Source of the DNA: an uncultured Clostridium sp.
GTDB taxonomy: Bacteria > Bacillota > Clostridia > Oscillospirales > Acutalibacteraceae
Length of the DNA: 42,136 bases
Reading direction: 5' to 3'
Assembly (NCBI GenBank): GCA_958422185.1
Contig: CATZNW010000025.1
Coordinates: 1-42,136 of the forward strand
A program made the position numbers and the translations under genes. The notes below the pieces were generated by a model. The model had not been told where the DNA came from and ran no database searches. It worked only from the letters and a program-made list of their open reading frames with translations. Below, piece after piece: positions 8,300-16,142 of the stretch (position 1 is its first letter; every line of letters starts with the position of its first letter).

Positions 8300-9111
8300 T
8301 GGGCGATATCACAATAGGCCAGTATTTCCCCGGCAATTCCTTTATCCATAAACTTGACGCAAGAGTTAAGATCCTCCTTACCCTTGCCGTCATAGTTTCA
8401 CTTTTTATATGCAAAAATTTTTATTCGCTTGTTTTAAGTGTGGCGTTTACGCTTCTGATCATTCTTGTGGGCGGAATATCGTTTAAAATAGTATTTAAAA
8501 GCATAAAGCCCCTTGGTATTATTATAGTTATAACTTCGCTTCTTAACCTCTTTTACGGTCAGGGAGAACCGCTTGTAACGCTGTTCGGAAGGCTAAAAAT
8601 AACGGAGGACGGAATTTATACCGCGATATTTATGGCCGTAAGGATCATTCTTCTTGTAGTCGCCGGCTCCATGCTGACATATACTACTACGCCGACCGAC
8701 TTAACGGACGCGATCGAGCGGCTTTTTTCACCTCTTAAAATATTCAAAATCGATATCCATACCGTGGCTATGACTATGACGATCGCCCTAAGATTCATTC
8801 CCACTCTTACGGAAGAGATAGAAAAGATCATGGCGGCGCAGAAATCCCGCGGAGCCGATATGGAATCCGGCGGCATCATTCACCGTGCAAAAGCCTTGAT
8901 ACCGATTCTTATTCCCCTGTTTATTTCTTCTTTCCGCCGTGCGAACGAACTTGCCTATGCAATGGACTGCCGCTGCTACCGGGGCGGAAAGGGCAGAACA
9001 AAAATGAAACAGGTAAAAGTTACGGCAAAGGACATGTTTGCCGTTGCCGCTGTAATCGCGCTTTTTGCGCTGATCATTTTTATCAACTCGCGGGCGGCGG
9101 CTGTGATATGA
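8296..9111 (+). CDS. ecfT: ECF transporter transmembrane component EcfT
   Basis: The membrane scaffold that links the ATPases to substrate-specific S components. The 271-aa protein has about five to six hydrophobic segments and two cytoplasmic coupling motifs with conserved arginines: KSRGAD (near 189) and DCRCYRGG (near 223). Together with ecfA1A2 this is a complete group-II ECF core. No S component is encoded in this window, so it presumably serves several unlinked ones. Overlaps truA as ATGA. Confidence 0.94.
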   Translation: MMGDITIGQYFPGNSFIHKLDARVKILLTLAVIVSLFICKNFYSLVLSVAFTLLIILVGGISFKIVFKSIKPLGIIIVITSLLNLFYGQGEPLVTLFGRLKITEDGIYTAIFMAVRIILLVVAGSMLTYTTTPTDLTDAIERLFSPLKIFKIDIHTVAMTMTIALRFIPTLTEEIEKIMAAQKSRGADMESGGIIHRAKALIPILIPLFISSFRRANELAYAMDCRCYRGGKGRTKMKQVKVTAKDMFAVAAVIALFALIIFINSRAAAVI

Positions 9112-9842
9112 GAAATCTGCTTGTAACAATGCGCTATGACGGCTCGTCTTATCACGGGTGGCAGGTGCAGAAAAATGCCGTAACGGTGCAGCAGGTGTTT
9201 CAAAAAGCCCTGGAACGGCTCTTTTGTGAAAAGTTGGATGTTAAAGGCTGCAGCAGAACGGACAGCGGCGTTCATGCTAATATGTACTGCGTGTCTTTTA
9301 AAACTAAAAAAAATATCCCGTGCAAAAACATTGTTGCCGGGCTGAATACATATCTTCCAAAAGATATTGCGGTAACGGACTGCACAGAGGCCCATCCGGA
9401 TTTTCATGCGCGTTACAGCGTAAGATCAAAAAGATATGTGTACAGAGTTTATAATGCTGAGATCAGAGATCCGTTTCTTAAGAATTATGCGTTCCATTAC
9501 AGATATCCCTTAAACGCAGAGTATCTCAATAAAGAATCGCAGGCATTTGTAGGCACGCATGATTTTTCAGGGTTCTGCTCGGCAAGGAGCGATGTGGAGG
9601 ATACTGTTCGCACGGTATATTCTTTCAGTGTTGAAAGAAAGGGAGATGAAGTTCTTTTCAGTGTGGAAGCGGACGGTTTCCTTTATAATATGGTGCGTAT
9701 CATGGCGGGAACTCTGCTTTTTGTGAATGAGGGCAAGATAGGGAGCGGTGAACTCGCCGGCATTATAGCTTCAAAGGACAGGAAAAAAGCCGGCAAGACC
9801 GCTCCTGCGCACGGACTGTACTTAGACAAAGTAAATTATTAA
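9108..9842 (+). CDS. truA: tRNA pseudouridine(38-40) synthase TruA
   Basis: Converts uridines 38-40 in the tRNA anticodon stem-loop to pseudouridine. Its 244 aa match the family. The catalytic aspartate is Asp52 in GCSRTDSGVHA, the hallmark motif. The start YDGSSYHGWQ and the C-terminal FLYNMVRIMAGTLL are typical. It follows ecfT with a 4-base overlap, as ecfA1-ecfA2-ecfT-truA does in many Firmicutes, where the block is usually linked to ribosomal genes rather than to ruv/glmM as here. Confidence 0.97.
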   Translation: MRNLLVTMRYDGSSYHGWQVQKNAVTVQQVFQKALERLFCEKLDVKGCSRTDSGVHANMYCVSFKTKKNIPCKNIVAGLNTYLPKDIAVTDCTEAHPDFHARYSVRSKRYVYRVYNAEIRDPFLKNYAFHYRYPLNAEYLNKESQAFVGTHDFSGFCSARSDVEDTVRTVYSFSVERKGDEVLFSVEADGFLYNMVRIMAGTLLFVNEGKIGSGELAGIIASKDRKKAGKTAPAHGLYLDKVNY

Positions 9843-9926
9843 GCAAAATATTTAAAAATTTTTTATTAATATTTCATTATTTCATCATTAATAAGTTGTA
9901 TATTTTTTCGGAAAGGCTATGTTGAT

Positions 9927-11099
9927 ATGGCGTCTGAACAGCGAGAAAAAGAACGTTTGGAAAGAAAACTGAAAAAAAGCAAAAAAAAGCGGGCCGCTGC
10001 ATGGATTATAATAGGCGTGGTGGTTGCCGCGCTCCTTATTATGCGTATTGCTGAGATCGACTTTTCCTCTATCAGGGACGGCTCTGCCTTTTCTTCCGTT
10101 TCTTCCCGGGATTCCGGCTATCCTTATGGCCTTTCAACCGGATCGGACGTTTACTTCGGTTCTGTAGACGGCGATGTCTGTATTCTGGAGGATTCCGCCT
10201 ATACAGTTCTTGATTCCTCTGATGCAGAAGTCAGATTGAATTTTGACCACGGATATTCAAATCCTGTTATAAAGACTGCGGGCAGTTATTCCCTGCTTTA
10301 TGACCAGGGGGGGCTTTCTTACCGGCTGGACAGCGGCGATGAGAATATTTATCAGGAAAAAGCACAAGAGCAGCTGCTCTGCGCCGGTGTATCCGATTCG
10401 GGAACAGTCGTGCTTGCCACGACCTCTCAGGATTCCCTCAGCACAGTTTATGTTTATAACAGATCCTTAAAACAGAAATTTTCTTTCGGCGTTACCGACG
10501 GCTATGTAACGGGCGTTGCGGTGGATTCGCGCGGAAGCCGCGTTGCTTTTGCCGCGGTGTCCTCTGAGAACGCCAGGTTCAAAACAGTTGTTTATACTAT
10601 GAGTATCGATGATTCTAAGCCGCGCGCTCAGTTTGAATATGTGGGTTCTTCTGTCCTGGAGCTTCGCTTTTCATCAACGGATCTTTTCGTTGTCGGCAAT
10701 GATTTTGTAAGCGTGATTGATTCGCTGAAAAATGAAAAGAAAGTGTATGGGCAGGGAACAGTCGGTTTGGTTTCGTATTCCTTTACAAATGACGGAAGCC
10801 TCATTTATGCATACACGGCATATTCCGGTTCCGCCGATAATAATATTTCTGTTGTAAAGCCTTCCGGAAAAGTTACCGAAGTGGCTTCAACCGGCAGTGC
10901 AGTAAAAGACGTTACGGGTGATTCTAAACGCATAAGCGTTCTTACTGCCGAGAGCGTTATAACATATAAGATTTCAAATTCTAAAGTGCTGGCGGAGTAT
11001 CAGGTGGATGATTCGTATTCGTCTATCCAGCAGATCTCGTCGCATGTTTTTGCAAGACATCAGGCAGTTGTTGAATTGCTTGCCGGCGAACAGGAGTAA
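9927..11099 (+). CDS. DUF5711 family membrane-anchored propeller-like protein
   Basis: A 390-aa protein of unknown function. A strongly basic, lysine-rich N-terminus (KLKKSKKKR) precedes one membrane helix (about 25-42). The rest is a long Ser/Asp/Val-rich extracytoplasmic region with repeated short beta-strand blocks (for example SGTVVLATTSQD, GSRVAFAAVSSE, DGSLIYAYTAYS). That pattern suggests a beta-propeller resembling DUF5711 proteins. It follows truA after an 84-bp AT-rich gap with no clear terminator and lies 5 bp before cvpA. A cell-envelope role is inferred only from the anchor and its neighbours. Confidence 0.75.
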   Translation: MASEQREKERLERKLKKSKKKRAAAWIIIGVVVAALLIMRIAEIDFSSIRDGSAFSSVSSRDSGYPYGLSTGSDVYFGSVDGDVCILEDSAYTVLDSSDAEVRLNFDHGYSNPVIKTAGSYSLLYDQGGLSYRLDSGDENIYQEKAQEQLLCAGVSDSGTVVLATTSQDSLSTVYVYNRSLKQKFSFGVTDGYVTGVAVDSRGSRVAFAAVSSENARFKTVVYTMSIDDSKPRAQFEYVGSSVLELRFSSTDLFVVGNDFVSVIDSLKNEKKVYGQGTVGLVSYSFTNDGSLIYAYTAYSGSADNNISVVKPSGKVTEVASTGSAVKDVTGDSKRISVLTAESVITYKISNSKVLAEYQVDDSYSSIQQISSHVFARHQAVVELLAGEQE

Positions 11100-11104
11100 T
11101 TGTT

Positions 11105-11788
11105 TTGATCGTAAATTATATAGATATTATTTTAATCGTTGTGTTTGCCGCTTGTATTGCGGCCGGATATGCAAGAGGGTTTCTGCTTTCGCTGATCTCA
11201 TTTGCCAGGTATATCATAGGCTTTCCTGCGGCATTTTATGTGGCGGATACTTACAGCCTTGCGTTTTATGAAAGATTCATAAGCAGCACGGCGCTTGAAA
11301 AGATCTCTCAGGGCCTTTCTGATTCAGCAGATATAGATTCTTTCGTTTCGGCTGTGCGCAATGCCGTCGCCGAACTGCCTTTTGGGCTTTCGGGTTCGGT
11401 CGATCTGTCTTTTCTAAACGGCATTTCAAACGAAACGGCAGCTAACGCCGTTCTCAAGAATGTTGTTGAGCCTGTTGCGCTCGTAATAGTGAAAATTATA
11501 CTGTTTGTTGCTACTCTTTTGCTCTTTTATCTTATCGTATGGGTGATCTCCAAAATCATTAAGAGCATAATGAATAAAGAACATACTCCGCTAAAACGCA
11601 CAAATAAATTCCTGGGCGCCGTTTTCGGAGCGCTGAAGGGTGTTGTGACCCTTGCGGTTTTCAGTGCTGTGCTTGTCTTTATGCGTGATTTTCTTTTCAC
11701 TTCATCGCAGTCTTTTGTGTCACAGGTGGATTCAAGCGTTGTCCTGGAATTCATAAATAAAATAAATCCGTTTCTGCATCTGATATAG
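11105..11788 (+). CDS. CvpA family membrane protein
   Basis: A 227-aa integral membrane protein. About four hydrophobic segments are visible, at 5-24, 28-48, 120-145 and 167-190. The opening IDIILIVVFAACIAAGYARGF and the later FLGAVFGALKGVVTL match the CvpA (colicin V production) family, whose members are small envelope proteins of poorly known function. It begins with a TTG at 11105, supported by AGGAG 8 nt upstream inside the end of the preceding gene. Confidence 0.8.
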   Translation: MIVNYIDIILIVVFAACIAAGYARGFLLSLISFARYIIGFPAAFYVADTYSLAFYERFISSTALEKISQGLSDSADIDSFVSAVRNAVAELPFGLSGSVDLSFLNGISNETAANAVLKNVVEPVALVIVKIILFVATLLLFYLIVWVISKIIKSIMNKEHTPLKRTNKFLGAVFGALKGVVTLAVFSAVLVFMRDFLFTSSQSFVSQVDSSVVLEFINKINPFLHLI

Positions 11789-11798
11789 GAGGATAAAT

Positions 11799-12425
11799 AT
11801 GAGTAAACTTGAAAACAATGTTAAAGACCTTTTTAACGGCTGGAATACAATACCTAACTGGCTTTCTTTTATCAGGATCGCGCTGATTCCCGTATTTATG
11901 ATCCTGTTCCTCAAAGGCTATGTCCTGCCGGCGGTCATAATCATGATATTGGCTGCGCTGACGGATCTTGTGGACGGCAAGATTGCCCGTAAATTCAACC
12001 AGATATCCAATCTCGGCAAGCTTCTTGATCCTATTGCGGATAAGCTTTCCCAGATGGCTATTGTTGTCGTTCTCATCGTTACTTACTGGGATAATGCTAT
12101 AAAATATCTGTTTATGTTTTTTATTGCCAAAGAGGTAATCATGATCATCGGCGGAGCAATCCTGCTTTCTCTCGGTATGCGTCCCACGGCTGCGGAGATA
12201 TGGGGCAAAATCGCCACAAACGTTTTTTATATAGGCATGATATTTATTCTTGCGTTCGGCCAGAACGGAGCTCTTTGTGAGATCACGGGCTTTACTCTTC
12301 CGAATACCGTTACATGGATACTTGTTTCCATTTCAGCAGTTTGCACTTTGATCTCGCTGCTTGGTTACGCTCCGGGCTTTATCCGCCAGATCCGGGAAAA
12401 TAAAAAGAATAAGGACAATAAATGA
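11799..12425 (+). CDS. pgsA: CDP-diacylglycerol-glycerol-3-phosphate 3-phosphatidyltransferase
   Basis: Catalyses the committed step of phosphatidylglycerol synthesis at the membrane, joining CDP-diacylglycerol and glycerol-3-phosphate. The 208-aa protein carries the CDP-alcohol phosphotransferase motif D56..DG(59-60)..AR(63-64)...G73...D77...D81, and several membrane helices. The start is supported by AGGAGG 7 nt upstream. It is 10 bp after cvpA. Confidence 0.94.
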   Translation: MSKLENNVKDLFNGWNTIPNWLSFIRIALIPVFMILFLKGYVLPAVIIMILAALTDLVDGKIARKFNQISNLGKLLDPIADKLSQMAIVVVLIVTYWDNAIKYLFMFFIAKEVIMIIGGAILLSLGMRPTAAEIWGKIATNVFYIGMIFILAFGQNGALCEITGFTLPNTVTWILVSISAVCTLISLLGYAPGFIRQIRENKKNKDNK

Positions 12426-12459
12426 TCTTAACAAATTTTTAAGGAGAAAATAGTATTTA

Positions 12460-14763
12460 ATGAAACAGCAGATGTGCAGCAGGTGCCACGAGCGCCCTGC
12501 GGTGGTTTTTATTCAAAAAATGGAAAATGACAAGGTCGTGCCCGAGGGCCTTTGTATAAAGTGCGCCAGAGAGCTCAATGTAGGTTCCATAAATCAGATG
12601 ATAGATCAGCTCGGGCTTTCTGATGAAGAACTGGAGCAGGCAAGCGAGCAGATGAGCCAGTTCATGGAAAATATGCAGGATTTTGATTTCGGTTCGCTTG
12701 GCGATATGTTTAATCAGGAAAATATGGACGGAGCCCAAACTCTGCCGTTCGCCAGTCTTTTTGAAAATGACGGCAAAGAGGATCCTGCCTCAAAAACCGG
12801 TAAAAAGGGATCCAAGAAACGCGGCAAAAAAGGCAGGCAGGAGGATCCCCGTAAGTTTCTCGGAAATTACTGCACCAATCTGACGGATAAGGCAAAAAAA
12901 GGCCGGATCGACGCCATAATCGGCAGAGAAAAGGAAATAGCGCGCGCGATCCAGATCCTTTGCCGCCGGACAAAAAACAATCCGTGCCTTATCGGTGAAC
13001 CCGGCGTAGGCAAAACTGCAATTGCGGAGGGCCTTGCCATAAAGATAGCAAAAGGAGAAGTGCCGGCAAGACTTGCTGATAAAGAGATTTATCTGCTCGA
13101 TCTCACTGCCCTTGTTGCAGGGACTCAGTTCCGCGGACAGTTCGAAGGCAGGATCAAAGGTCTTGTGGACGAGGTCAAAAGTGAAGGAAATATCATCCTT
13201 TTTATTGATGAGGTTCACAATCTTGTAGGCACGGGGGACAGCGAAGGCACCATGAATGCCGCAAATATCCTTAAACCCGCGCTCTCAAGGGGTGAGATCC
13301 AGGTCATAGGGGCAACAACTTTTAATGAATACAGAAAGTATATTGAAAAGGATGCGGCGCTTGAACGCAGATTTCAGCCTATCAAGGTCGAGGAGCCGTC
13401 GGTCGATGAGGCTTACAGGATGCTTCTCGGTATAAAATCGTACTATGAGAATTACCATAAAGTTCAGATTTCGGACAGCCTTGTCTATAAGGCGGTAACG
13501 ATGTCAGAACGTTTTGTTACGGACAGGTATCTGCCGGATAAAGCAATCGATCTGCTTGATGAGGCCTGTACCTGTGCAAACCTCAGGAACCCGGCCATCT
13601 CGGAATATCAGCTGAAACTTGAGGAAAAGAACTCACTGCTTGAAAGAATAGATACGCTCTCCGAGCCTACGGAGGAAAACGAGGAAATTGATTACGAGCT
13701 GATTTCAAACCTGAAAGCGCAGACCATGAAGCTGGATGAAGTCCTGCCCGCTCTTGCTGAAAAGGCAAAGGACAATCAGGTGATTGAAGCGGATCTTGCA
13801 AAGGTGGTTTCGCTCTGGACCGGTATACCTGCGTCTAAAATAGAGGCAGGAGATATAAAAAAGCTCTCAACGCTTGAAGAAGAACTGAAAAAGCATATTG
13901 TGGGTCAGGATGAGGCAATATCAAAACTCGCCGCCGCAGTACGCCGCGGCAGAGTGCAGATAAGCCCGCGTAAAAGACCGCAGTCGTTTATTTTTGTGGG
14001 CCCTACGGGCGTGGGTAAAACGGAACTTGTAAAACAGCTTGCCGGTTATCTTTTTGACTCCCCGGACAGCCTCATAAGGCTTGATATGAGTGAATTTATG
14101 GAAAAATTCAGCGTTTCAAGGATCATCGGCTCCCCTCCGGGCTATGTTGGATACGACGATGCCGGCCAGCTTACGGAGAAAGTAAGGAGAAAACCTTACA
14201 GCGTTGTACTTTTTGACGAGATCGAAAAAGCTCATAAAGATGTCCTCAATATCCTGCTGCAGATCCTTGATGAGGGCAGGATCACGGATGCGCAGGGCAG
14301 GACCGTTAATTTCGAAAATACGATCATCGTTATGACCTCAAACGCAGGCTCAACGGATACCGCTTCACTCGGTTTCGGCATGACCGAAAATGAGATTAAT
14401 AAAGATGTTACCATGAAGGCGCTTGAGCGTTTTCTTCGTCCGGAATTTTTGGGCAGGGTGGATGAGATAATCACGTTCAACGCACTTACCTTTCATGATT
14501 TTGAAAAGATCGCCCGCATTATGCTCGACGAACTTAAGGAAGGCTTAAAGGATAAGGCAATAGAACTTGTTTACGACGATTCCGTTCCCGTTTATATCGC
14601 CAGGAAAGCTTATGGTTCAAAGAAGAACGCAAGAGGTATAAGAGACTGTGTACGGCGTGAGGTAGAAGATCTCCTTGCCCAGCTGATCGTATTCAATCAG
14701 GATACTGAAATACACAGGTTTACAGTCAGCGCCGGTGAAAAAATTGAAGCAGTTATAAACTAA
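12460..14763 (+). CDS. clpE: Clp ATPase, ClpE-type, with N-terminal zinc finger
   Basis: A 767-aa HSP100 unfoldase expected to feed proteins to ClpP. The N-terminus has cysteines 6, 9, 32 and 35 (CXXC-X22-CXXC), the spacing of the ClpE zinc finger, and lacks the double Clp_N repeat of ClpA/ClpC. An acidic, then lysine-rich linker (about 85-130) follows. AAA domain D1 has Walker A GEPGVGKT (179-186); D2 has GPTGVGKT (514-521). LGF in the D2 loop after SNAGS fits the ClpP-docking tripeptide. It is longer than Bacillus ClpE (about 700 aa), mainly through the linker. No ctsR, mcsA or mcsB gene is adjacent. AAGGAG lies 13 nt before the ATG, a long spacing. Confidence 0.88.
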   Translation: MKQQMCSRCHERPAVVFIQKMENDKVVPEGLCIKCARELNVGSINQMIDQLGLSDEELEQASEQMSQFMENMQDFDFGSLGDMFNQENMDGAQTLPFASLFENDGKEDPASKTGKKGSKKRGKKGRQEDPRKFLGNYCTNLTDKAKKGRIDAIIGREKEIARAIQILCRRTKNNPCLIGEPGVGKTAIAEGLAIKIAKGEVPARLADKEIYLLDLTALVAGTQFRGQFEGRIKGLVDEVKSEGNIILFIDEVHNLVGTGDSEGTMNAANILKPALSRGEIQVIGATTFNEYRKYIEKDAALERRFQPIKVEEPSVDEAYRMLLGIKSYYENYHKVQISDSLVYKAVTMSERFVTDRYLPDKAIDLLDEACTCANLRNPAISEYQLKLEEKNSLLERIDTLSEPTEENEEIDYELISNLKAQTMKLDEVLPALAEKAKDNQVIEADLAKVVSLWTGIPASKIEAGDIKKLSTLEEELKKHIVGQDEAISKLAAAVRRGRVQISPRKRPQSFIFVGPTGVGKTELVKQLAGYLFDSPDSLIRLDMSEFMEKFSVSRIIGSPPGYVGYDDAGQLTEKVRRKPYSVVLFDEIEKAHKDVLNILLQILDEGRITDAQGRTVNFENTIIVMTSNAGSTDTASLGFGMTENEINKDVTMKALERFLRPEFLGRVDEIITFNALTFHDFEKIARIMLDELKEGLKDKAIELVYDDSVPVYIARKAYGSKKNARGIRDCVRREVEDLLAQLIVFNQDTEIHRFTVSAGEKIEAVIN

Positions 14764-14777
14764 ATTTAAAAAAGTAC

Positions 14778-14806
14778 TTGACAGTTGAACGCTCATTGAT
14801 TATAAT
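14778..14806 (+). promoter_or_regulatory. Perfect consensus promoter of the tRNA operon
   Basis: TTGACA (14778-14783), 17-bp spacer, TATAAT (14801-14806): an exact match to the vegetative consensus. It begins 15 bp past the clpE stop. The first tRNA starts at 14822, so the leader is only about 10 nt. Confidence 0.92.
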
Positions 14807-14815
14807 AATGAGCGT
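14789..14815. promoter_or_regulatory. Perfect 9-bp inverted repeat enclosing the -10 box
   Basis: ACGCTCATT (14789-14797) and AATGAGCGT (14807-14815) are exact reverse complements around GATTATAAT, which contains the -10 box. The right arm covers the expected transcription start. It is shaped like an operator for a dimeric DNA-binding protein; the binding factor is unknown. Confidence 0.6.
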
Positions 14816-14821
14816 CGCTAT

Positions 14822-14895
14822 GCGGGTGTAGTTCAATGGTAGAATGTCAGCCTTCCAAGCTGAATACGAGGGTTCGATTCCCTTCACCCGCTCCA
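14822..14895 (+). tRNA. tRNA-Gly (anticodon TCC)
   Basis: Acceptor GCGGGTG pairs with CACCCGC, followed by T and an encoded CCA. The anticodon loop CTTCCAA sits between TCAGC and GCTGA, giving TCC, which reads GGA/GGG glycine codons. The T arm holds GGTTCGATTCC. First of five tRNAs. Confidence 0.97.
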
Positions 14896-14899
14896 ACAT

Positions 14900-14976
<77 letters not shown>

Positions 14977-14978
14977 AC

Positions 14979-14998
14979 GCGCCTGAGCATTCGGGCGC
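14979..14998 (+). repeat. Spacer hairpin between tRNA-Arg and tRNA-His
   Basis: GCGCCTGA (14979-14986) and TCGGGCGC (14991-14998) form an 8-bp stem with one G-U and a GCAT loop. The stem starts two bases after the CCA of tRNA-Arg. There is no U tract, so it is not a terminator. Confidence 0.7.
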
Positions 14999-15004
14999 AG
15001 ATAT

Positions 15005-15082
15005 GGTGGGATTAGTTCAGTTGGTTAGAGCGCCAGTTTGTGGCACTGGAGGTCGTGGGTTCGAATCCCACATCCCACCCCA
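15005..15082 (+). tRNA. tRNA-His (anticodon GTG)
   Basis: Acceptor GTGGGAT pairs with ATCCCAC. The discriminator is C and an extra G at -1 (15005) can pair with it, the histidine identity element. The anticodon loop TTGTGGC lies between CCAGT and ACTGG. CCA is encoded. Confidence 0.97.
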
Positions 15083-15105
15083 CTTTAATACGGAAACCCT
15101 GATAT

Positions 15106-15180
15106 TGGGGTGTCGCCAAGCGGTAAGGCAAGGGACTTTGACTCCCTCATGCGTAGGTTCGAATCCTGCCTCCCCAGCCA
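15106..15180 (+). tRNA. tRNA-Gln (anticodon TTG)
   Basis: The anticodon loop CTTTGAC lies between AGGGA and TCCCT, giving TTG. Acceptor TGGGGTG pairs with CTCCCCA except for a T-T opposition at pair 6-67. The discriminator is G and CCA is encoded. The T arm GTAGG/CCTGC and D arm are normal, so the gene looks functional despite the mismatch. Confidence 0.95.
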
Positions 15181-15182
15181 AG

Positions 15183-15203
15183 CGCCCTTAATATTTAAGG
15201 GCG
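15183..15203 (+). repeat. Spacer hairpin between tRNA-Gln and tRNA-Lys
   Basis: CGCCCTTAA (15183-15191) and TTAAGGGCG (15195-15203) form a perfect 9-bp stem with a TAT loop. Like the Arg-His spacer hairpin it starts exactly two bases after the preceding CCA. No U tract follows. Confidence 0.75.
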
Positions 15204-15208
15204 AATAC

Positions 15209-15284
15209 GGTTCATTAGCTCAGATGGCAGAGCACTTGACTTTTAATCAAGGTGTCCGGGGTTCGATTCCCCGATGAGCCACCA
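15209..15284 (+). tRNA. tRNA-Lys (anticodon TTT)
   Basis: Acceptor GGTTCAT pairs with ATGAGCC through one G-U; discriminator A and CCA follow. The anticodon loop CTTTTAA lies between CTTGA and TCAAG. Last tRNA of the operon, followed 3 nt later by the terminator. Confidence 0.97.
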
Positions 15285-15287
15285 GTT

Positions 15288-15337
15288 AAAGCTTTAAATT
15301 CCGCAAACGGAGCGGTATTTGAAGCTTTTTTCTTTTT
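15288..15337 (+). terminator. Terminator of the tRNA operon
   Basis: A 16-bp stem (15289-15304 with 15312-15327, one mismatch and one wobble) is followed by TTTTTCTTTTT. It overlaps the upstream extension that a naive open reading frame would give the next gene, an argument against that longer start. Confidence 0.9.
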
Positions 15338-15360
15338 CATTTTGGGTTTGGGATCGTGTT

Positions 15361-16065
15361 ATGGGCAGTATTGAATTTAACGGCGAAAAAATTGAATATG
15401 TTTTAAACAGAAAAAAGGTAAAAAATATAAATCTGCGCATAAGGGCAGACGGTTCTGTTGTATTATCTGCTCCGCGTCGTGTGCCTATCAGCGTAATCAA
15501 TGATTTTGTGCGCGCAAATGCGCAAAGGATCATCGCCGCAAGGGAGCGGTTTGCCTCTGCTGAACAATCCAGGATCAGATTCGAAAGCGGCGATCGTCTT
15601 TATATCCTGGGCAGGGAATATTTCCTTTCGGTTGAGAATTCCGGCAAAGATCATTATGCATTACATGGTCGAACGGTAACTTTTTATCTTAAAGATTCTT
15701 CAAATGCAGCTGCACGCAGCAAACTTTACGATAGAATGCTATCTGATACTGCAAAACGCATATTTCCGGCACTTGTCAGGGATTGTCTGCCTCTGTTTCC
15801 GCAGAAGTCCGGTGATCCTCCCCAAATCAAGGTCAGAAAGATGCGCTCTCAGTGGGGAAACTGCCGTGCCTTAAAAAATGTTGTAACGCTGAATTCCCGC
15901 CTTGCTGCCTATGATGAAAACATTATTAGATTCGTTATTTGCCATGAATTATGTCATTTTGAACATCAGAATCATTCAAAGAATTTCTATAACTCATTGT
16001 CATCCGTTATGCCGCAGTGGAAAGAATATGACCGCGTTCTAAAAAATCAATTAAATTATTGTTAA
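15361..16065 (+). CDS. YgjP/M48-like zinc metallopeptidase (DUF45 family)
   Basis: A 234-aa protein of the YgjP family, related to SprT/WLM zinc-dependent peptidases. The gluzincin motif HELCH (His195, Glu196, His199) is followed by His205 in EHQNH, and the family motif SQWGNC lies at 163-168. It contains no signal peptide and is probably cytoplasmic. Its physiological substrate is unknown for the family. I start it at ATG 15361: an upstream in-frame TTG at 15319 would place 14 extra codons inside the tRNA terminator. The ribosome site is weak and no clear promoter is visible, so expression may be low or depend on read-through. Confidence 0.85.
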   Translation: MGSIEFNGEKIEYVLNRKKVKNINLRIRADGSVVLSAPRRVPISVINDFVRANAQRIIAARERFASAEQSRIRFESGDRLYILGREYFLSVENSGKDHYALHGRTVTFYLKDSSNAAARSKLYDRMLSDTAKRIFPALVRDCLPLFPQKSGDPPQIKVRKMRSQWGNCRALKNVVTLNSRLAAYDENIIRFVICHELCHFEHQNHSKNFYNSLSSVMPQWKEYDRVLKNQLNYC

Positions 16066-16069
16066 TTAA

Positions 16070-16099
16070 TTGACAATCTCCTCTCAGATAGTTTATAAT
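16070..16099 (+). promoter_or_regulatory. Promoter of the fucO-like gene
   Basis: TTGACA (16070-16075), 18-bp spacer, TATAAT (16094-16099). The leader then carries a small AAGCC-GAAA-GGCTT hairpin with a GNRA loop (16110-16123) before GGAGGT (16131-16136) and the ATG at 16143. Confidence 0.85.
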
Positions 16100-16142
16100 A
16101 TTTCCGTAAAAGCCGAAAGGCTTAAATTAAGGAGGTACATTT

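Noticed and set aside
15003..15191. Plus-strand 62-codon open frame over tRNA-His and tRNA-Gln
   Set aside because: It is a tRNA translated as protein (GLVQLVRAPVCGTGGRGFESH is a known artefact); no ribosome site.
15319..15360. TTG start giving the YgjP protein 14 extra residues
   Set aside because: The extension lies in the terminator stem and T run of the tRNA operon and adds non-family sequence; ATG 15361 fits homologues.
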